This document shows positions 52,201 through 63,172 of a stretch of 64,000 bases of DNA, piece by piece. A program made the position numbers and the translations under genes. The stretch is from Ulva prolifera (lineage: Eukaryota; Chlorophyta; Ulvophyceae; Ulvales; Ulvaceae): NCBI GenBank assembly GCA_023078555.1, contig CM041200.1:8486807-8550806 (forward strand), given 5' to 3'. Position 1 is the stretch's first letter. Each line of letters opens with the position of its first letter. The notes beneath the pieces are model-generated. The model did no database searches. It saw only the letters and a list, made by a program, of their open reading frames with translations, and was not told the origin of the DNA.

Positions 52201-52822
52201 TAGCATTGCAGCGGCAGCCATGCCGTCCGCTGCCGGTGCGGGGTCGGACCCGCTAGCTGGCTTAGGTGACATGGGCCTGGGGTCCCTAATGTCAGGGCCT
52301 GCACCAGTGGCTGCACCGACCCCTGTAGCACAGACCGGCACAGGCGCCGGTGTGATCCCAGGTACAGCAGACATGGGCATGCATGGCATGCATGCATTGC
52401 CGAATGGCACAGGGCAGTTTGGGGCGCAAGCGCCTGGCGTCCCGCCCGGTGTGGCTGGGGGACCTCCTGCACCAGGCATGCACTTCGGAGGGATGCAGCC
52501 CGGCGTTGGATACGCTGGGGTGGGAGGCCAAGCAGTGTATGGGATGCAGCAAGGTGTGGGGGGGTGGAACGGGCAGGCGGGGTTGATGGGCGCGCAGGCC
52601 CGGTTGCAGCCGGGGGTGATGGCCGGGCAGCAGATGCATGGAATGCCGGCGCCGGCAGCGCATGCGGCAGCTGGGATGGCTGGCGGCGGGATGGGCCTTC
52701 CGCAGGGGAGCGTAGGAGCCCCGGTATCGCAGCATTCGTTCGCACATGCGAAGGGCAGCCTTGGCGGTCACAAGGACGCGTTTGACTTTGTGAACGACGT
52801 GATCAAGAAGCCTTCGATGTGA
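49261..52822 (+). CDS. ENTH/VHS-type trafficking adaptor, MTV1 / tepsin-like
   Basis: Exons 49261-49396, 49574-49689, 49766-49854, 50251-50623 and 51227-52822 join in phase to 769 residues. Exons 1-4 build an ENTH/VHS helical domain: YALNELVQWCNKNS, LLRRASSSNPVIKWK, ALRAIRYICQ, then SGPPHPQLGNALNLRVREAA. Exon 5 starts with a second helical domain (VDELCRGSGGVQPRPT, then LFNTTWQVRVRALDG; residues ~263-375), the pair seen in plant MTV1 and animal tepsin. The remaining ~400 residues are Ala/Gly/Pro/Met-rich with acidic patches such as MDDLLGGLDD and DDLGGLDALDDLAGFG that could bind clathrin or adaptor ears. A role in coat formation at the trans-Golgi network is expected. Exons 1-3 have mixed third positions, while 4-5 are strongly GC-ending. 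Confidence 0.9.
49982..50031. repeat. 27-bp tandem repeat, about two copies
   Basis: ATGGTACATACACACAGGCA followed by TACGCAC, then repeated without the last bases. Lies in the third intron of the MTV1-like gene. Confidence 0.9.
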
Positions 52823-53917
52823 TCCAAGCTGCGGCCAGTAGAATTTCGCTGCACTGTTTCAGCCTTCGGAGGGTGAGGGCTTGTGTTGATGTAGGAGTGC
52901 TCCCGCGAGGGCTGCTTCAACCGCTGCCGCTAGTGCCGCTCACCAAGAGAGATATATACAGGATGGTCAGACATCAGGTAATATTTACCTCGCGCATTGA
53001 GCCTTGCATTTTGCGTTGGCAAGGGCTGTGCTGGTGCTGGGCTGTGTTCTACTGATTCAGATGCAGAAAATCACAGTGCTGCCTTGACCGTGGTATATGC
53101 TGGCTTAATGGCGTCGCAAGCCAATTGGTCCTGGGAGGGGTTGTCTCTCCCAGGACCAATTGTCTACACACGAGGTTACCAAATGCAGTTGTTGCTCCTA
53201 GTGATCAGCTGTAGCTTGTGCATCCTGTTTCGGATGCCTGCCATGGGTGGGTGCATGACGCATCTCACCATACAATCAGCGACGGCAGAACATCTCGCTA
53301 TATTTAGCCTGTTTTCCCCTGCCGAATATAGCATGTTCGCCTTTTTTAGTATGTCTGAGCTGCTGACCTGAGGGTCTGGAAAACAGGAGGATCACACACT
53401 GCAGGCCACTTTACCTGTGCAGCTTCGGACAGCATCCAGCAGCAGCAGATTCGCGATGGTGGCATGTCAAATACGTGCAGAAGTTGATCAGTCCTGAAGG
53501 CGTGACATTCGATATGCGAGAGCCGCCCCGTGTGACAGCTGTTGGCCTGTGGTGTATGTCGCGTATGCTGTGTGCTTGTTCGTTGAAATGTGTATGGGAC
53601 ATTCACTTGCCAGACCAACGTGCTCTTTCCGCAACAAGCCGGTAGACGCTGGCTGCGATCAATCATTCACCGTCGTGGGTTGAATCACACGGCGCAATAT
53701 ATTGCATCGATAAGTTTCATTTTCAGTGCTCAGTGTCCAACGCGTCGCACTCACGTTTCGTCGTTTATGTGAGCTACATGCTACGCATACATACAGTCGA
53801 ATCTGAGCCTGTTCAACATCACAGATAGCTCACGTCTCCACGAGGAACGGGTCCGTGGTAGGCAACCAATCAGAGCCTTGCCTGGAGCGCTCGTGCACAG
53901 GCCCTACGCCAAAGTGC
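52823..53917. other. Intergenic region with a perfect hairpin
   Basis: 1.1 kb between the MTV1-like and FSH1-like genes. No gene recognised. It contains the 16-bp stem hairpin at 53122-53162 and a weaker GCTATATT/AATATAGC pair near 53.3 kb. Confidence 0.5.
53122..53162. repeat. Hairpin with 16-bp perfect stem
   Basis: CAATTGGTCCTGGGAG and CTCCCAGGACCAATTG flank a 9-nt loop. It is the longest perfect short-loop hairpin I found, 300 bp after the MTV1-like stop. It could be an RNA hairpin or a relic of a small inverted-repeat element. Confidence 0.85.
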
Positions 53918-55119
53918 ATGGCTCCCAAACTGAAGGTACTATGCCTGCATGGCTACATGCAAAATGCCACTCTATTCCATTCGCGGATGGGCAGCTGGAG
54001 GAAAGCGCTGAAAGCGTCAGTTGAATTCGTGTGCCTAGACGGACCACACGCAGCCCAACATAGCAGTCCAGAATCAGCGGAGACAGAGCGATCATGGTGC
54101 GTCCCCGCATTTGCAAGCATTCACCTCCGTATGTTCCCCCAGCAGAATTGATTCGCGAATCTTTGCTGTCCATAAGGTGCCCATAGAACGGCAAGCAGTG
54201 CACGAAGGCAGCTAATCACTGCCTGGGTGCACCATACTCAAGATGCACCAAGGACTTCTGCTCGACAACGACGTGTGCCGTCAAACAGCATGCACGTGTG
54301 ATAGATATACGTATGTGCATTGGTCATGGCCGCTGTGTCGCCATCCATTCTGCTCCTAAATAACGAAGCTCCCTCGCCATGTCTGACGAAACAGGTGATA
54401 TGAGAAAGACACTCCATGATGTGGCCATAATCATCACGCAGCCAAGCTGAATGCGCCTTGCAATAACACATGCTCGTGCTCGCATTCCACTGTGCATCTA
54501 TGGGCACCCAGGCTTGCCAGATGCTCAAGCACATCACTTGCCTCACCCCAGCCCCGTACAAACGAAGCAGGCTTGACCAGCCCCTACATCGAGCAACAAC
54601 AGCCCACCCCCATGCTAACACACCTGCAGGTGGACGTGGGAAGACGAGGGCGGCCTGCGGCCATCCAAAGTAGCAGACTACACCGGCTGGGAGGCCACAG
54701 AGGCTGCCATCGAGGCTGCGCTAAAGGAGCATAGCCCAGTTCATGGCATCGTAGGCTTCTCCCAGGGCGCCTGCTGCGCCGCAAGGTACTCTGTCAGGGC
54801 AGCTCTGAACGACAAACTCCCAGCGCCACAGTTCGTGGTGTTCATCTCGGGCTTCCTGCCCCGAGACGAGACCTGGGCGACGGAGATGCACGAGGCAGGG
54901 CTGCAGGTGCCCACATTCCACGTGCTCGGGGAGGATGATGGCATCATCACGCCGCAGCAAAGCGAGGCGCTGATTGCAGTGTGTAATGCTGACATGGCGC
55001 TGGAGCTGAGGCATCCCGGGGGGCACTACATTCCGACTTGCACCGGTGACGTTCGAGGCACTGTCCGGGGATTCTTCAGCGAGAGATATGATGAGATCCT
55101 GGCCCCTGTGGAAGTGTAG
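53918..55119 (+). CDS. FSH1-family serine hydrolase
   Basis: Two exons (53918-54096, 54630-55119) give 222 residues. It opens with KVLCLHGYMQNATLF (oxyanion-side loop of the family). The nucleophile elbow is GFSQGA with Ser104. The acid is in VLGEDDGIITP and the base is in HPGGHYIPT. The block PSKVADYTGWEATEAAI is also typical. The alpha/beta-hydrolase family includes yeast FSH1-3 and human OVCA2; OVCA2 acts as a long-chain alkyl esterase, while most members lack a proven substrate. No targeting peptide is evident, so it is probably cytosolic. The start is the first in-frame ATG. The 533-bp intron contains nothing recognisable. Confidence 0.95.
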
Positions 55120-56105
55120 CTTCTAGACTGGGACAGCTGTGATGTGGGCTCCGAGAAACAGCCGGAAATCTGGGGCTTGTGTGACATCTTAGTAACATAA
55201 TGGTCATGCCACTGACACAGCTTGTTCTGGTGTGATTTGGGTCGAAGCCCAACCACCGGTGAGCGACGGTGCCTAAGTACACAGATGAATGTGCAGCGCA
55301 ATGTGATGACTGGAGCAAGCAGCAGCTGGGTGTGCATGGTGGATTCACGTCATCGTAGCGTGCACGTGGGCACAGCTTGCGAGCATCCTGATTGAACTGC
55401 TGAAACGCAGCCATCACGTTGCGAATCATGATGTGTCAGACTCCAACATGCCCGAGCTTGCGTTATCAACGAGATGTGAATGCGTATCAACAAGCAGGCG
55501 TGAGTTACATGGACGAAGGCATGCGTGTGTATGCACAGACGGTGCATGCTCGGCCATGGGTCGCCCTTCTGTGGAGATGGCTTGTTGCATGATCCCACAG
55601 GGACAGCAACCCACGTGCATTTCGAGGTAGCTCTGCTGTTGACCACTGCAGTACTACAGGATTGTGGCACTTCGATCGAGGCGATAGAGACCCACGAATC
55701 TGAGCGCAACATCTGAGCATGCGTCGTGGGCACGGTGCCTGTGTCTTGACGTTGGCTGGTGAGCACACACGAAACAGCAGCCCGATCCTCTACGCACTTG
55801 TTTACTGTTTTGAGGTAGAATGACTACCGAATGCTGCTTCTAACGTTCGATGTCTGTTCAACGTTCCCACTGTACGTGATGGTGCGTGGTGTAGTATGGT
55901 GGTCGGCCATCGCTACAGCGCGCATGGCGCACACCTGTCGACACCATCATGCGCGGTGCTGTCGGTCGCTCCTGCGACTCCTGCTAGGACGATGGACAGC
56001 AATGGGGCCATCGTAAACCACTGTGCAGGTGTGTTAGGCTCCTCCTTGTTGTTCACATGCATATGCATGCTGTTCGATGAGTTGTCAAGCAATCGTGCTT
56101 GTTGC
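55120..56105. other. Intergenic region
   Basis: No gene supported. GCACACCTGTCGACACCATCATG at about 55928 recurs at 62763, before the second copy of the membrane-protein gene, so the duplicated segment may begin here. Confidence 0.4.
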
Positions 56106-58677
56106 AGACACTGACTACGCAGCAGGCAAGGTGCTGGTCTACGACAGGCTATTCGACCTTCCACTGGTGTGGTCCATCATTAGAGCTTCCATGCGCTCTT
56201 ATTGATTGTATCATTAAAGTGTGATGTAGACATCGCAAATCTCGATTGGCAGCAGCACATTTCGGAAGCCAAGCCGGACCTGTCATCCCCAGAAGGTGCA
56301 GCCCGATCGATACATTGCTTGGTTGAGAATCGTGTACGGCCTGAATGTCTGCATCAGTTTACTTGACTTGGGGCATCATCATCCATGGGCACGTCTGTAC
56401 TGGTGGAAAAATGTCGCTTCAGCACAGCTTGGCCGTCGCACCACACAGCACCAACAAGAGTAAGGGCTTGAGACTCTCAATCTGCAGCTCTATCATCGTC
56501 TGGCTGCGACTACATGGAAGAGGTAAATGGCAGCGCTGGATGTGCATCCGAGCCATGTGATCATGTGGCCTGCCCTTCGACAGATCATGCCGGCAGGACG
56601 CCGTCATGGTTAGCAATACCCTCTGCCGCTCGCCAAGAATGGTCTAAAATCCATGTCAGGCCTGCCACAGCATGCCTGACGTGCATGATATCCCTGTTGC
56701 TCGGCCATGGTACTGCCATTGCCGGGTATCTTGCTGGAAGTTCCTGGTTCACTTGGCATGCTCACCTCACCGCGCTCAGTAACACAGCAGTGTTACCAAT
56801 CTTCATGAGCGGAATATGGCATCTTGGTCCAGCCATCAACAAGTCACCTGGCTTCATCCTGGTCATGCTGGTCCACCATGCGATGTCATTCACATCGTCG
56901 GCCATCATATGGAGCGGTCCGATACATTATTACATGTTCAAAAGTCGCCTGATTACGTTCCTCGTGTTTTACGTGGCTTCATTCTTCCAGCTCCTGGCCG
57001 GCGCTGTGGCGCCTGCGCCATCTGCGATTCCAGAGAAGCCGCACACAAGCCTGGCGGGGCCTGTACTGTACGCTGGGGACATTACCATGCGGTTCATGAA
57101 CGCCATCACAGATCTGAGTGTTGTCCGCATTATACTGGACCAGGTACTCGGCCTCCCTTGATGTCTTCTATGCTGTATCTGGTGAAGCGTCTTACAGGCA
57201 CTGCGTTCATCTGATCAAACTCTTCCTGCAAAAATAGCTTGCTCAGCCATGCCCGTTGGACTCATAAGGACATGGACCACTGTTTGTTAAGACATGAGGT
57301 GAACTTGAAGTCAGCTGCATGTACTTGTCGCTGCAGCACAGCAGCAGAGGAGCTGAGATCCGCTTGGATTAATTGGCCCTCCTGCTGCTACCTGGCCAGG
57401 CCTGGATGCGCCTGGATATCTGCAACCACTGACGAGGCACACAAAGTAGAGTGCAGTCACCGGATGGGCGTAGCTGCGAAGCCGTATAGCCTTTGATCCA
57501 CAATCCGTGCTCCGTGCTCCGTGTGCAAAGCACCTACGAACGCACAACCTGTGACATTCATGAAACTCAACATACATCCACGTCTAAGTAGAGTGCAGTG
57601 AGGCTACAGACCACCCTGAATCACCTGATAGTATACGTGCAGCAAAGGAAAGACCATGTCAGGCTGCATGTGTTCCACTGTAACAGCCTGCGAGGTTCTG
57701 TGAGATGCCAGGAGCCATGCGATGGCACATCCATGCTGCTCTTGGCTGGGTGACAATTTACCAGGGGACTCCCATGATGACCTGAGTGATGCCTTGCAGG
57801 CCAGGGGAAGCTGCTACTGGTATGGCCGACGCATCTCTTGCGCACAGTACAAGTGGCAGGCATATGCCGTGGGCGCCTTTGCAGGGGCGCACTTCTGCAG
57901 CACACTTCTCCGCTCGATCAACACACGGTGCGCCCAGCAGCTGGAGCGTTCCCGGTGGCTGTCTCCCCTACATGGCTTTGTTGCATGAGGGAGGACTACA
58001 CAAGTGTGGCCACATGGCCATATGCATGCAGCGTGCACTGGCGCATTCTGCTTCCAATCCTTCTGCTGCTGAGCCTGCTGCTACTTCTGCTGCATCTCAC
58101 CAGACGCTAGTTTACTAACCACTGCACGGATGTACGTCCCTGGTGCACACCGTCAGTTGAAGCAGCCATAGACGCAGCATACGATGGTGATGAATCGATT
58201 GGCGCCAACTCAGTACAGCACATCAGCGGTTCCGGTGGGGTAGCAGTGGATGTTGCGACTCACGGATGTGCATGCATGCGCAGGTGGGCTTTTGCCGCCG
58301 TGAGCGTTGCGTCCGTTGCGGAGCTCGGCATCGTTGCCGTCACGCTGCTCAAGCTCGGCTGCGACTCGCGCCACCCCGACATCGCCGCGGACTCCGCCGC
58401 CGCGCGGCGCCTGCGCTCCGACACCGCCTTCACCGTCGTCTCCTGTGTGCTGTCCGTCTCGGCTGTTGTGCTCGACGTCGTCGGGTTCCGGAAGCTGCTG
58501 ACTGTGGCTAACCGCGTGGCCGCAAGTGCGCGGCGCATGGCGATCGTCCCCACGCTCGCCCGGGCTGCAGAGGCGTCCCGGAGGAGCTCCGCGCCCGGCG
58601 CGGCGGACTCAACAGTATGCGGCGCCGACCTTGCTGAGCCGGGTAATGCTGCCATCGTTTCAGTCAATTTGGGCTGA
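56106..58677 (+). CDS. Unknown multi-pass membrane protein (copy 1)
   Basis: I do not recognise the family. Firm exons are 56597-57143, 57800-57954 and 58284-58677 (phases agree). Probable 5' exons lie near 56106-56460 but could not be joined. Hydrophobic segments suggest about seven membrane spans: four in the first large exon (around ISLLLGHGTAIAGYLAG, NTAVLPIFMSGIW, LVMLVHHAMSF, LVFYVASFFQLLAG), one in the middle exon and two in the last. Conserved soluble stretches are EWSKIHVRPATA and IPEKPHTSLAGP, the latter before DITMRFMNA. The last exon is far more GC-rich than the others. A second, damaged copy sits at the right edge of the window beyond the retroelement. Coding is supported by amino-acid-level conservation between the copies. 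Confidence 0.65.
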
Positions 58678-59613
58678 TGCGTGTGCGATCATGAATGTGA
58701 TTGTGCTCGCATTGCCCGGGGTGCTGGCATGCGTCCGACGAGTCATCCGCACATGTGTGGCCGGGGCGATGGGCATGAGCTGCATCAGCTCATGATGAGG
58801 GTTGCGGGTTCTAGGCATAGCGCGCGTCGACGCGTAATCAAATTTGTGCACTCTCTGAGGGGATCGAATTCCCAACCTGCTCACGATCTGCAACATGCTC
58901 ACGATAGGGTCCGGAGCGCAGTGCTAGAGAACCCTGGCTGGGAGGTGTAGCTAGCTGGAGATTTGCAGCAGTGATGCCATCATGATGGTTACGTGCAGAG
59001 GACAGCCAGTATGTGTGCAGTGCTGCGCGCATCGTGAGTTATAGAGCCGCGGCGGACAGCCACCCCTGCGGCTTGGGTTGTTCATGGAGTCACTTTGTTG
59101 ATATCGCACAAGCGGCGTCTGCTTGTACCGTAGCTATGCATGCAGGCAAAGCATGCGGTATGGCCTGCAGCGCACTGTGCGTATTTTGGAGGCAGCTGGT
59201 TGTAGGTGGTCTGATGTCCATGCTACAATTGCAACATGCGCATGCATGTCATGATTGGTGTACAGTTTTGATCAATGCACGTGGCCGCTGGTGCTCTTAG
59301 GTGGATGCAAAGCTGGTAGCCGAACCTATGCACAGTCCATGTGCCATACTACCAGCTAGTAGCTGATCAGTTGTCGGACAGGAAGCTTTCACTGCTGTAT
59401 CAGCTACAGAGGCTGATACACGCTGCAGCTGGCTGCTACGAAACAAAGCTGCCTCTGCCCATTCTGTGGAAGGAACTTTTTGCCCCATGATTGGAGGGCC
59501 GTGATAGTGGGGTGGACGAGCGGCGTGGCGTGGTTGGTACCCCAGCTGCAGGTATACTATAGGCTGACTTCACTGGTGCTGTGTTATCACTCAGCATCTG
59601 GTGCACTTTACAG
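58678..59613. other. Intergenic region left of the retroelement
   Basis: No gene or RNA supported. A GATCGAATTC sequence near 58863 resembles part of a tRNA B box, but no cloverleaf could be drawn. Confidence 0.45.
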
Positions 59614-62600
59614 TGTATGTGTGTAGTTACAAAGGACAGAGGCCGGGCAGCGAGCCGTTGCCAGGAATACACACGCAAATCCACTCACGCAGTCATGGCA
59701 CTAGGCCGGGTACGAGCACGTACCACAGCTCGACCGGTGATGCCAGCCAAAGATTGAAGCCCCGCACGGAGCACAAGAGCATTCCCCTTGCACAACACCA
59801 CACTCAACCGGCGCAGAGCATTCGTCACAAACAAAGCACGGTTCACCTTACCACACCGAGACGCAACCTCCGCCAGCCGATTCAAGTGATTCATGGCAGG
59901 CCGTCCCAAGCAACCATGCGTCTCATGCGATAACGGCCCAAAACTATACGCATCAGGGTCGTACAAACGATAAGCAGTGCGTTTCTGCACGTCCCGCGTC
60001 TCCGCAGCACCCCCGTCCTCCCGGGCCGCCCGGCCGCAATAGGTATCAGCACAGGGGTTCACAACCGACAAATCTCCTATGCTCAAAGCGTCACCCGGCG
60101 GCATAAACATGATGTCCCCCAGTTTCTCCTAGGCCACTGCCCTGAACACCCGCTCCAGCGCCGTCGCCTGCGCGGCAGCGGCCTGCTCCCCAGGCCCCGC
60201 CGGATCCTGTCCACCCGGCACTGCTGCCGCCGCCAGGGCCGCAGCCTGCGCTGCGTCTGGCGCGTGGCGCCCCATCTGGGCGCTGTGTCCGGCATCGGCG
60301 TCGGCGGCCGGAGCAGTCGCAGGTGCCGGCGCCGCGTCCGCACTCGCGACTGGCGGCGGCGGCGGGGCTGCAGGCATCGGCTCCGCGGGCAAGGTCGCCC
60401 CGCGCGAAGGGCTCGCAATCTGGGAGGCGGGCCGGGGCGGAGCAGGGGGCGGACACGGCGGGCCAGCATGGATCTGCCTCGAAGCGGCAGCGAGCCGCGC
60501 GCGGACGAACGGCGCCGTGCGCGGGATGCGCGGGGATGCCACACATGCGTGGGACCCGATCTCGCGCCATTGTTTTTCAACGATATTGTGGTGCGAAGTC
60601 CAGGTCCCCGCATTGTGTGTGCAATTCATCGCGTGGTCGAGATCATGCGGCTGTATGAATGTGCCACATCCGCAGCGCGAGCCGACTGCATTGGGAGGAG
60701 CTGGGGACATGCCCAGGAGATACCTGATGCACAACATGAACTCAATGTCAGTCATGCGCAGCGCCTGGGAGAGCGGCAGGGTGCTCAACCAAAGGGTGGC
60801 TGCACGGCAAGCATAGCTGCGAAGCCGTGCCAAGTTGCATGCACCCTTGAGCGTGGTGACATCATGGCTGGCAAGGAGAGCCGCCCGGCGGCGCAGGGCA
60901 ACCACCTTGGTGATACGCTGCTGCATACCAGGTAACACCTTGGCGATGGTGTCGCCGCTCACCGGCCCGGGCAGCTCTGGATGGAACTGCTGAGCGACGT
61001 TGAGGGCCTGCCAGGTTTCCTGCAAGTGTTGCCCGTGCGGCCCCCGGAACGGCTGCATGCACTCGGGGCCTCCTGCGAATGCCTTGTGGCTCACCGCAGC
61101 TGCAGCGAGGTACGCTCCGTCCGCGACCTCCGGCGGCGTGAACATGACGCCCAGGCCTCCGAGGCGCGCTGGAAGGACGGCTTGTGCGGCCGCACGAGGG
61201 TCGTCCCGCGGGACGCGCATGATTACATTCACCGCAGCCAGGACAAACGCCTCCGTCCGGCGCATGTGATCGGCAATGTGCGCCCACGGCACCGCCCTGG
61301 CGTAGTGCAGCATACGGCGTTGGTAGGACATCGTGAGCAGCAAGAACTGGTCTGGTGATTTCAGGTGCAGGCTCATCATCTTCTCGATGGTGGCGCACAC
61401 CTTGTTGGCCGTCGCTTCCGCGTGCGCCGACTCGAACGCCGGGGTGCCGATAGGCGTGCCGGTGATGACGGTGCCCTCCGTGGCATGCGATATGCTGAGC
61501 GTGGCCGCGACGGCTCCCGCATGCTGGGGGTCGCGCGAGTAGGCCGTGCACTTGTGCAGCTGGGGCTCCAGCCCGAGGGGCTCTGCTGCCGAGACCAGCG
61601 CACGGAACGCGGCGGCGGCGTCCACGCGCTGCCTGGCGATGGTGCAGTCGTCATGATACGCCATGAGGGCGGCCGTGACCTCCCTATTGGGTGGCTGGTG
61701 CTGGGCCTGCACTGCCTGGAGGGGGCCCTGGAGGGCCAGGGCGAAGAGCAGCGGGCTGATGGGGTCGCCTTGACGCACGCCGCGCTGCGACGTGATCGCA
61801 GCGGTGCCGGGCGGTGCGCCGTCGATGTAGAGATCTCTACATCGATTTGCGGGGAACCTGTAAAGCATGGTGGCGAAGGGCAGCAGCGCAGGCTTGTGAG
61901 ACGCAACGGCCTCCAAGATGGCTGCACGGGACATCATGTTGAATGCATTCTTCCAGTCCAGCTGCACAAGCACAACATCGTCCCACGCTTGCAGCACGGC
62001 GCGCGCAGCGTGGCCCAGGTTCTGCGCGCCTCCTGGCACCCCGACCCCCATGGTACCGGTGCACCTGCAGCGGCGTGAGGGAGGCACCTAGGCCACTGCA
62101 CAGGGTCATGGCGCACAGGCTTACCAGGTGCTGCCTCGTCTCTGCAATGGCGATGGGGCGGACGCCTCCCTGTGGCTTCTCCTGCGGGAGGAGGCGGCAG
62201 TCCAGCAAGCGCGGGAGGTGTGGCAGCCGGCCGGCGAGGGCCGCATTCACGAAGCGGTGAATCTCCGTGAGCGCGGCCGCGGAGGCCGTGCTGGCAGCCC
62301 GGATGTGCTCATACGTCCACCCCGACAGGCCTGGGCCGCTGCCCTTCGGCAGCTTGTCGAGAAGGGCGCGGAGCGTCGCCTCGTCGATGTGCTGCGGGGG
62401 CGCGGGCTCGGCGGGCTGGGTGTCGGGGGGGAGCGTTTCTGTGGGATGCAGGTGTCGCAGCTCCTCATGCACTTCCGGGGTGTACCTGGCGATGGGCGGC
62501 GCCTCCACTTTCTCCGCGCCTTTGCGAACATTACCGTCGCTCAGTGACCCGTGGACGGAGCCCGCCAGGCGGCGATCCTGGTTCTGACGCATTCTGCGCT

Positions 62601-62735
62601 TCTGGCTCGGAGTGGACGGTGCCCGCGGGACCCTCGGGGAGGGTCTGGGCTGAACGCCCAAATGGATACGGCTACGTAATCATGCATGAAAACATCCATG
62701 CCTGAGGCCTCTCTTCTTTGTAACTACATACATAC
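59614..62735 (-). mobile_element. Degenerate RT/RLE retroelement bounded by inverted repeats
   Basis: The interval contains a minus-strand reverse transcriptase plus restriction-like endonuclease. Its ends are inverted copies of each other: GTATGTGTGTAGTTACAAAG at 59614 reads against GTATGTATGTAGTTACAAAG on the minus strand from 62735. Identity is 27 of 30 bases, including a following AGAGGCC. No target-site duplication is visible. Fragments of the left end occur at 6.66 and 34.48 kb. The protein type is that of non-LTR retrotransposons with a restriction-like endonuclease (R2/NeSL-like grade), which normally lack inverted repeats. It is inserted between the two copies of the membrane-protein gene. 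Confidence 0.75.
59685..62661 (-). pseudogene. Reverse transcriptase with restriction-like endonuclease, broken
   Basis: Three open pieces read in order. The N-terminal piece (62661 to about 62060) has the fingers region: LDKLPKGSGPGLSGWTYEHI and GGVRPIAIAETRQHLVSL. A frameshift near 62045-62085 leads to the piece ending at 60129. This carries RT motif A (VQLDWKNAFN), motif B (RGVRQGDPISPLLFAL) and motif C (YHDD), then a zinc-binding CGCG..HAMNC followed by HHNIV. An in-frame TAG at 60131-60129 separates the endonuclease-like C-terminus (IGDLSVVNP, DVQKRTAYR, ETHGCLGRPAM). Active-site residues look intact, so decay is recent, but two lesions and a probably missing N-terminus make it non-functional. 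A Pro/Ala-rich linker joins zinc finger and nuclease. The other genes here use TAG as a stop, so recoding is unlikely. Confidence 0.88.
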
Positions 62736-63172
62736 CTGAGGCAGAGAATACCCAAGTTACAGTGCACACCTGTCGACACCATCATGGACCTTCACAGTCA
62801 CCTTCGGGTCAGACCGGTCAGATGCTGTCGGCCGCTACTTCGAGGCACCTTCAACGGGCGACGGACAGCCGTAGGGCTTGTGAAAAGCACTCACCAAGAA
62901 GACGTAAGACTCGAGCCATTCATGTGCGGATGTATCTCGCTCGGACTGTCACGCAGGAATCGCGTTGCGCGCCCCAGCAGCGTCGCACAGCAAAACTACT
63001 GGCCCACCAGTATCCTGAGGAGCGTCCAGAATGATCGATGATTGAGCATGACTCTGATCCTGATGTAGCATCACTGAACTCCGGAAGCAGAGCTGCATCT
63101 GCCATCGCGAGCAGGTGCGACCACCTTGCCTCAAAGCTCATTTAAAGCGGATTTTTTTGCCTTGACATCTGA
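62736..63172. other. Upstream part of the second membrane-protein copy
   Basis: Includes the ACACCTGTCGACACCATCATG string also found at 55930 and an open stretch (DSDPDVASLNSGSRAASAI) that weakly resembles sequence upstream of copy 1 (AKPDLSSPEGAARSI). No intact exon could be defined. Confidence 0.35.

Noticed and set aside
51130-52479. 450-codon minus-strand frame opposite the MTV1-like gene
   Set aside because: It is a GC-rich shadow; the plus strand carries the conserved domains and in-phase splice sites.
57838-58110. Leu-rich frame ending in a hydrophobic tail
   Set aside because: It overlaps the better-supported middle exon in another frame; the Leu run comes from CTG/CTT repeats in the intron.
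58800-58885. Possible tRNA gene
   Set aside because: A B-box-like string is present, but T-arm pairing fails and no acceptor stem closes.
59685-62661. TAG as a sense codon (alternative genetic code)
   Set aside because: Six well-supported genes here end in TAG at the family-typical C-terminus, for example MBF1 and the FSH1-like hydrolase.
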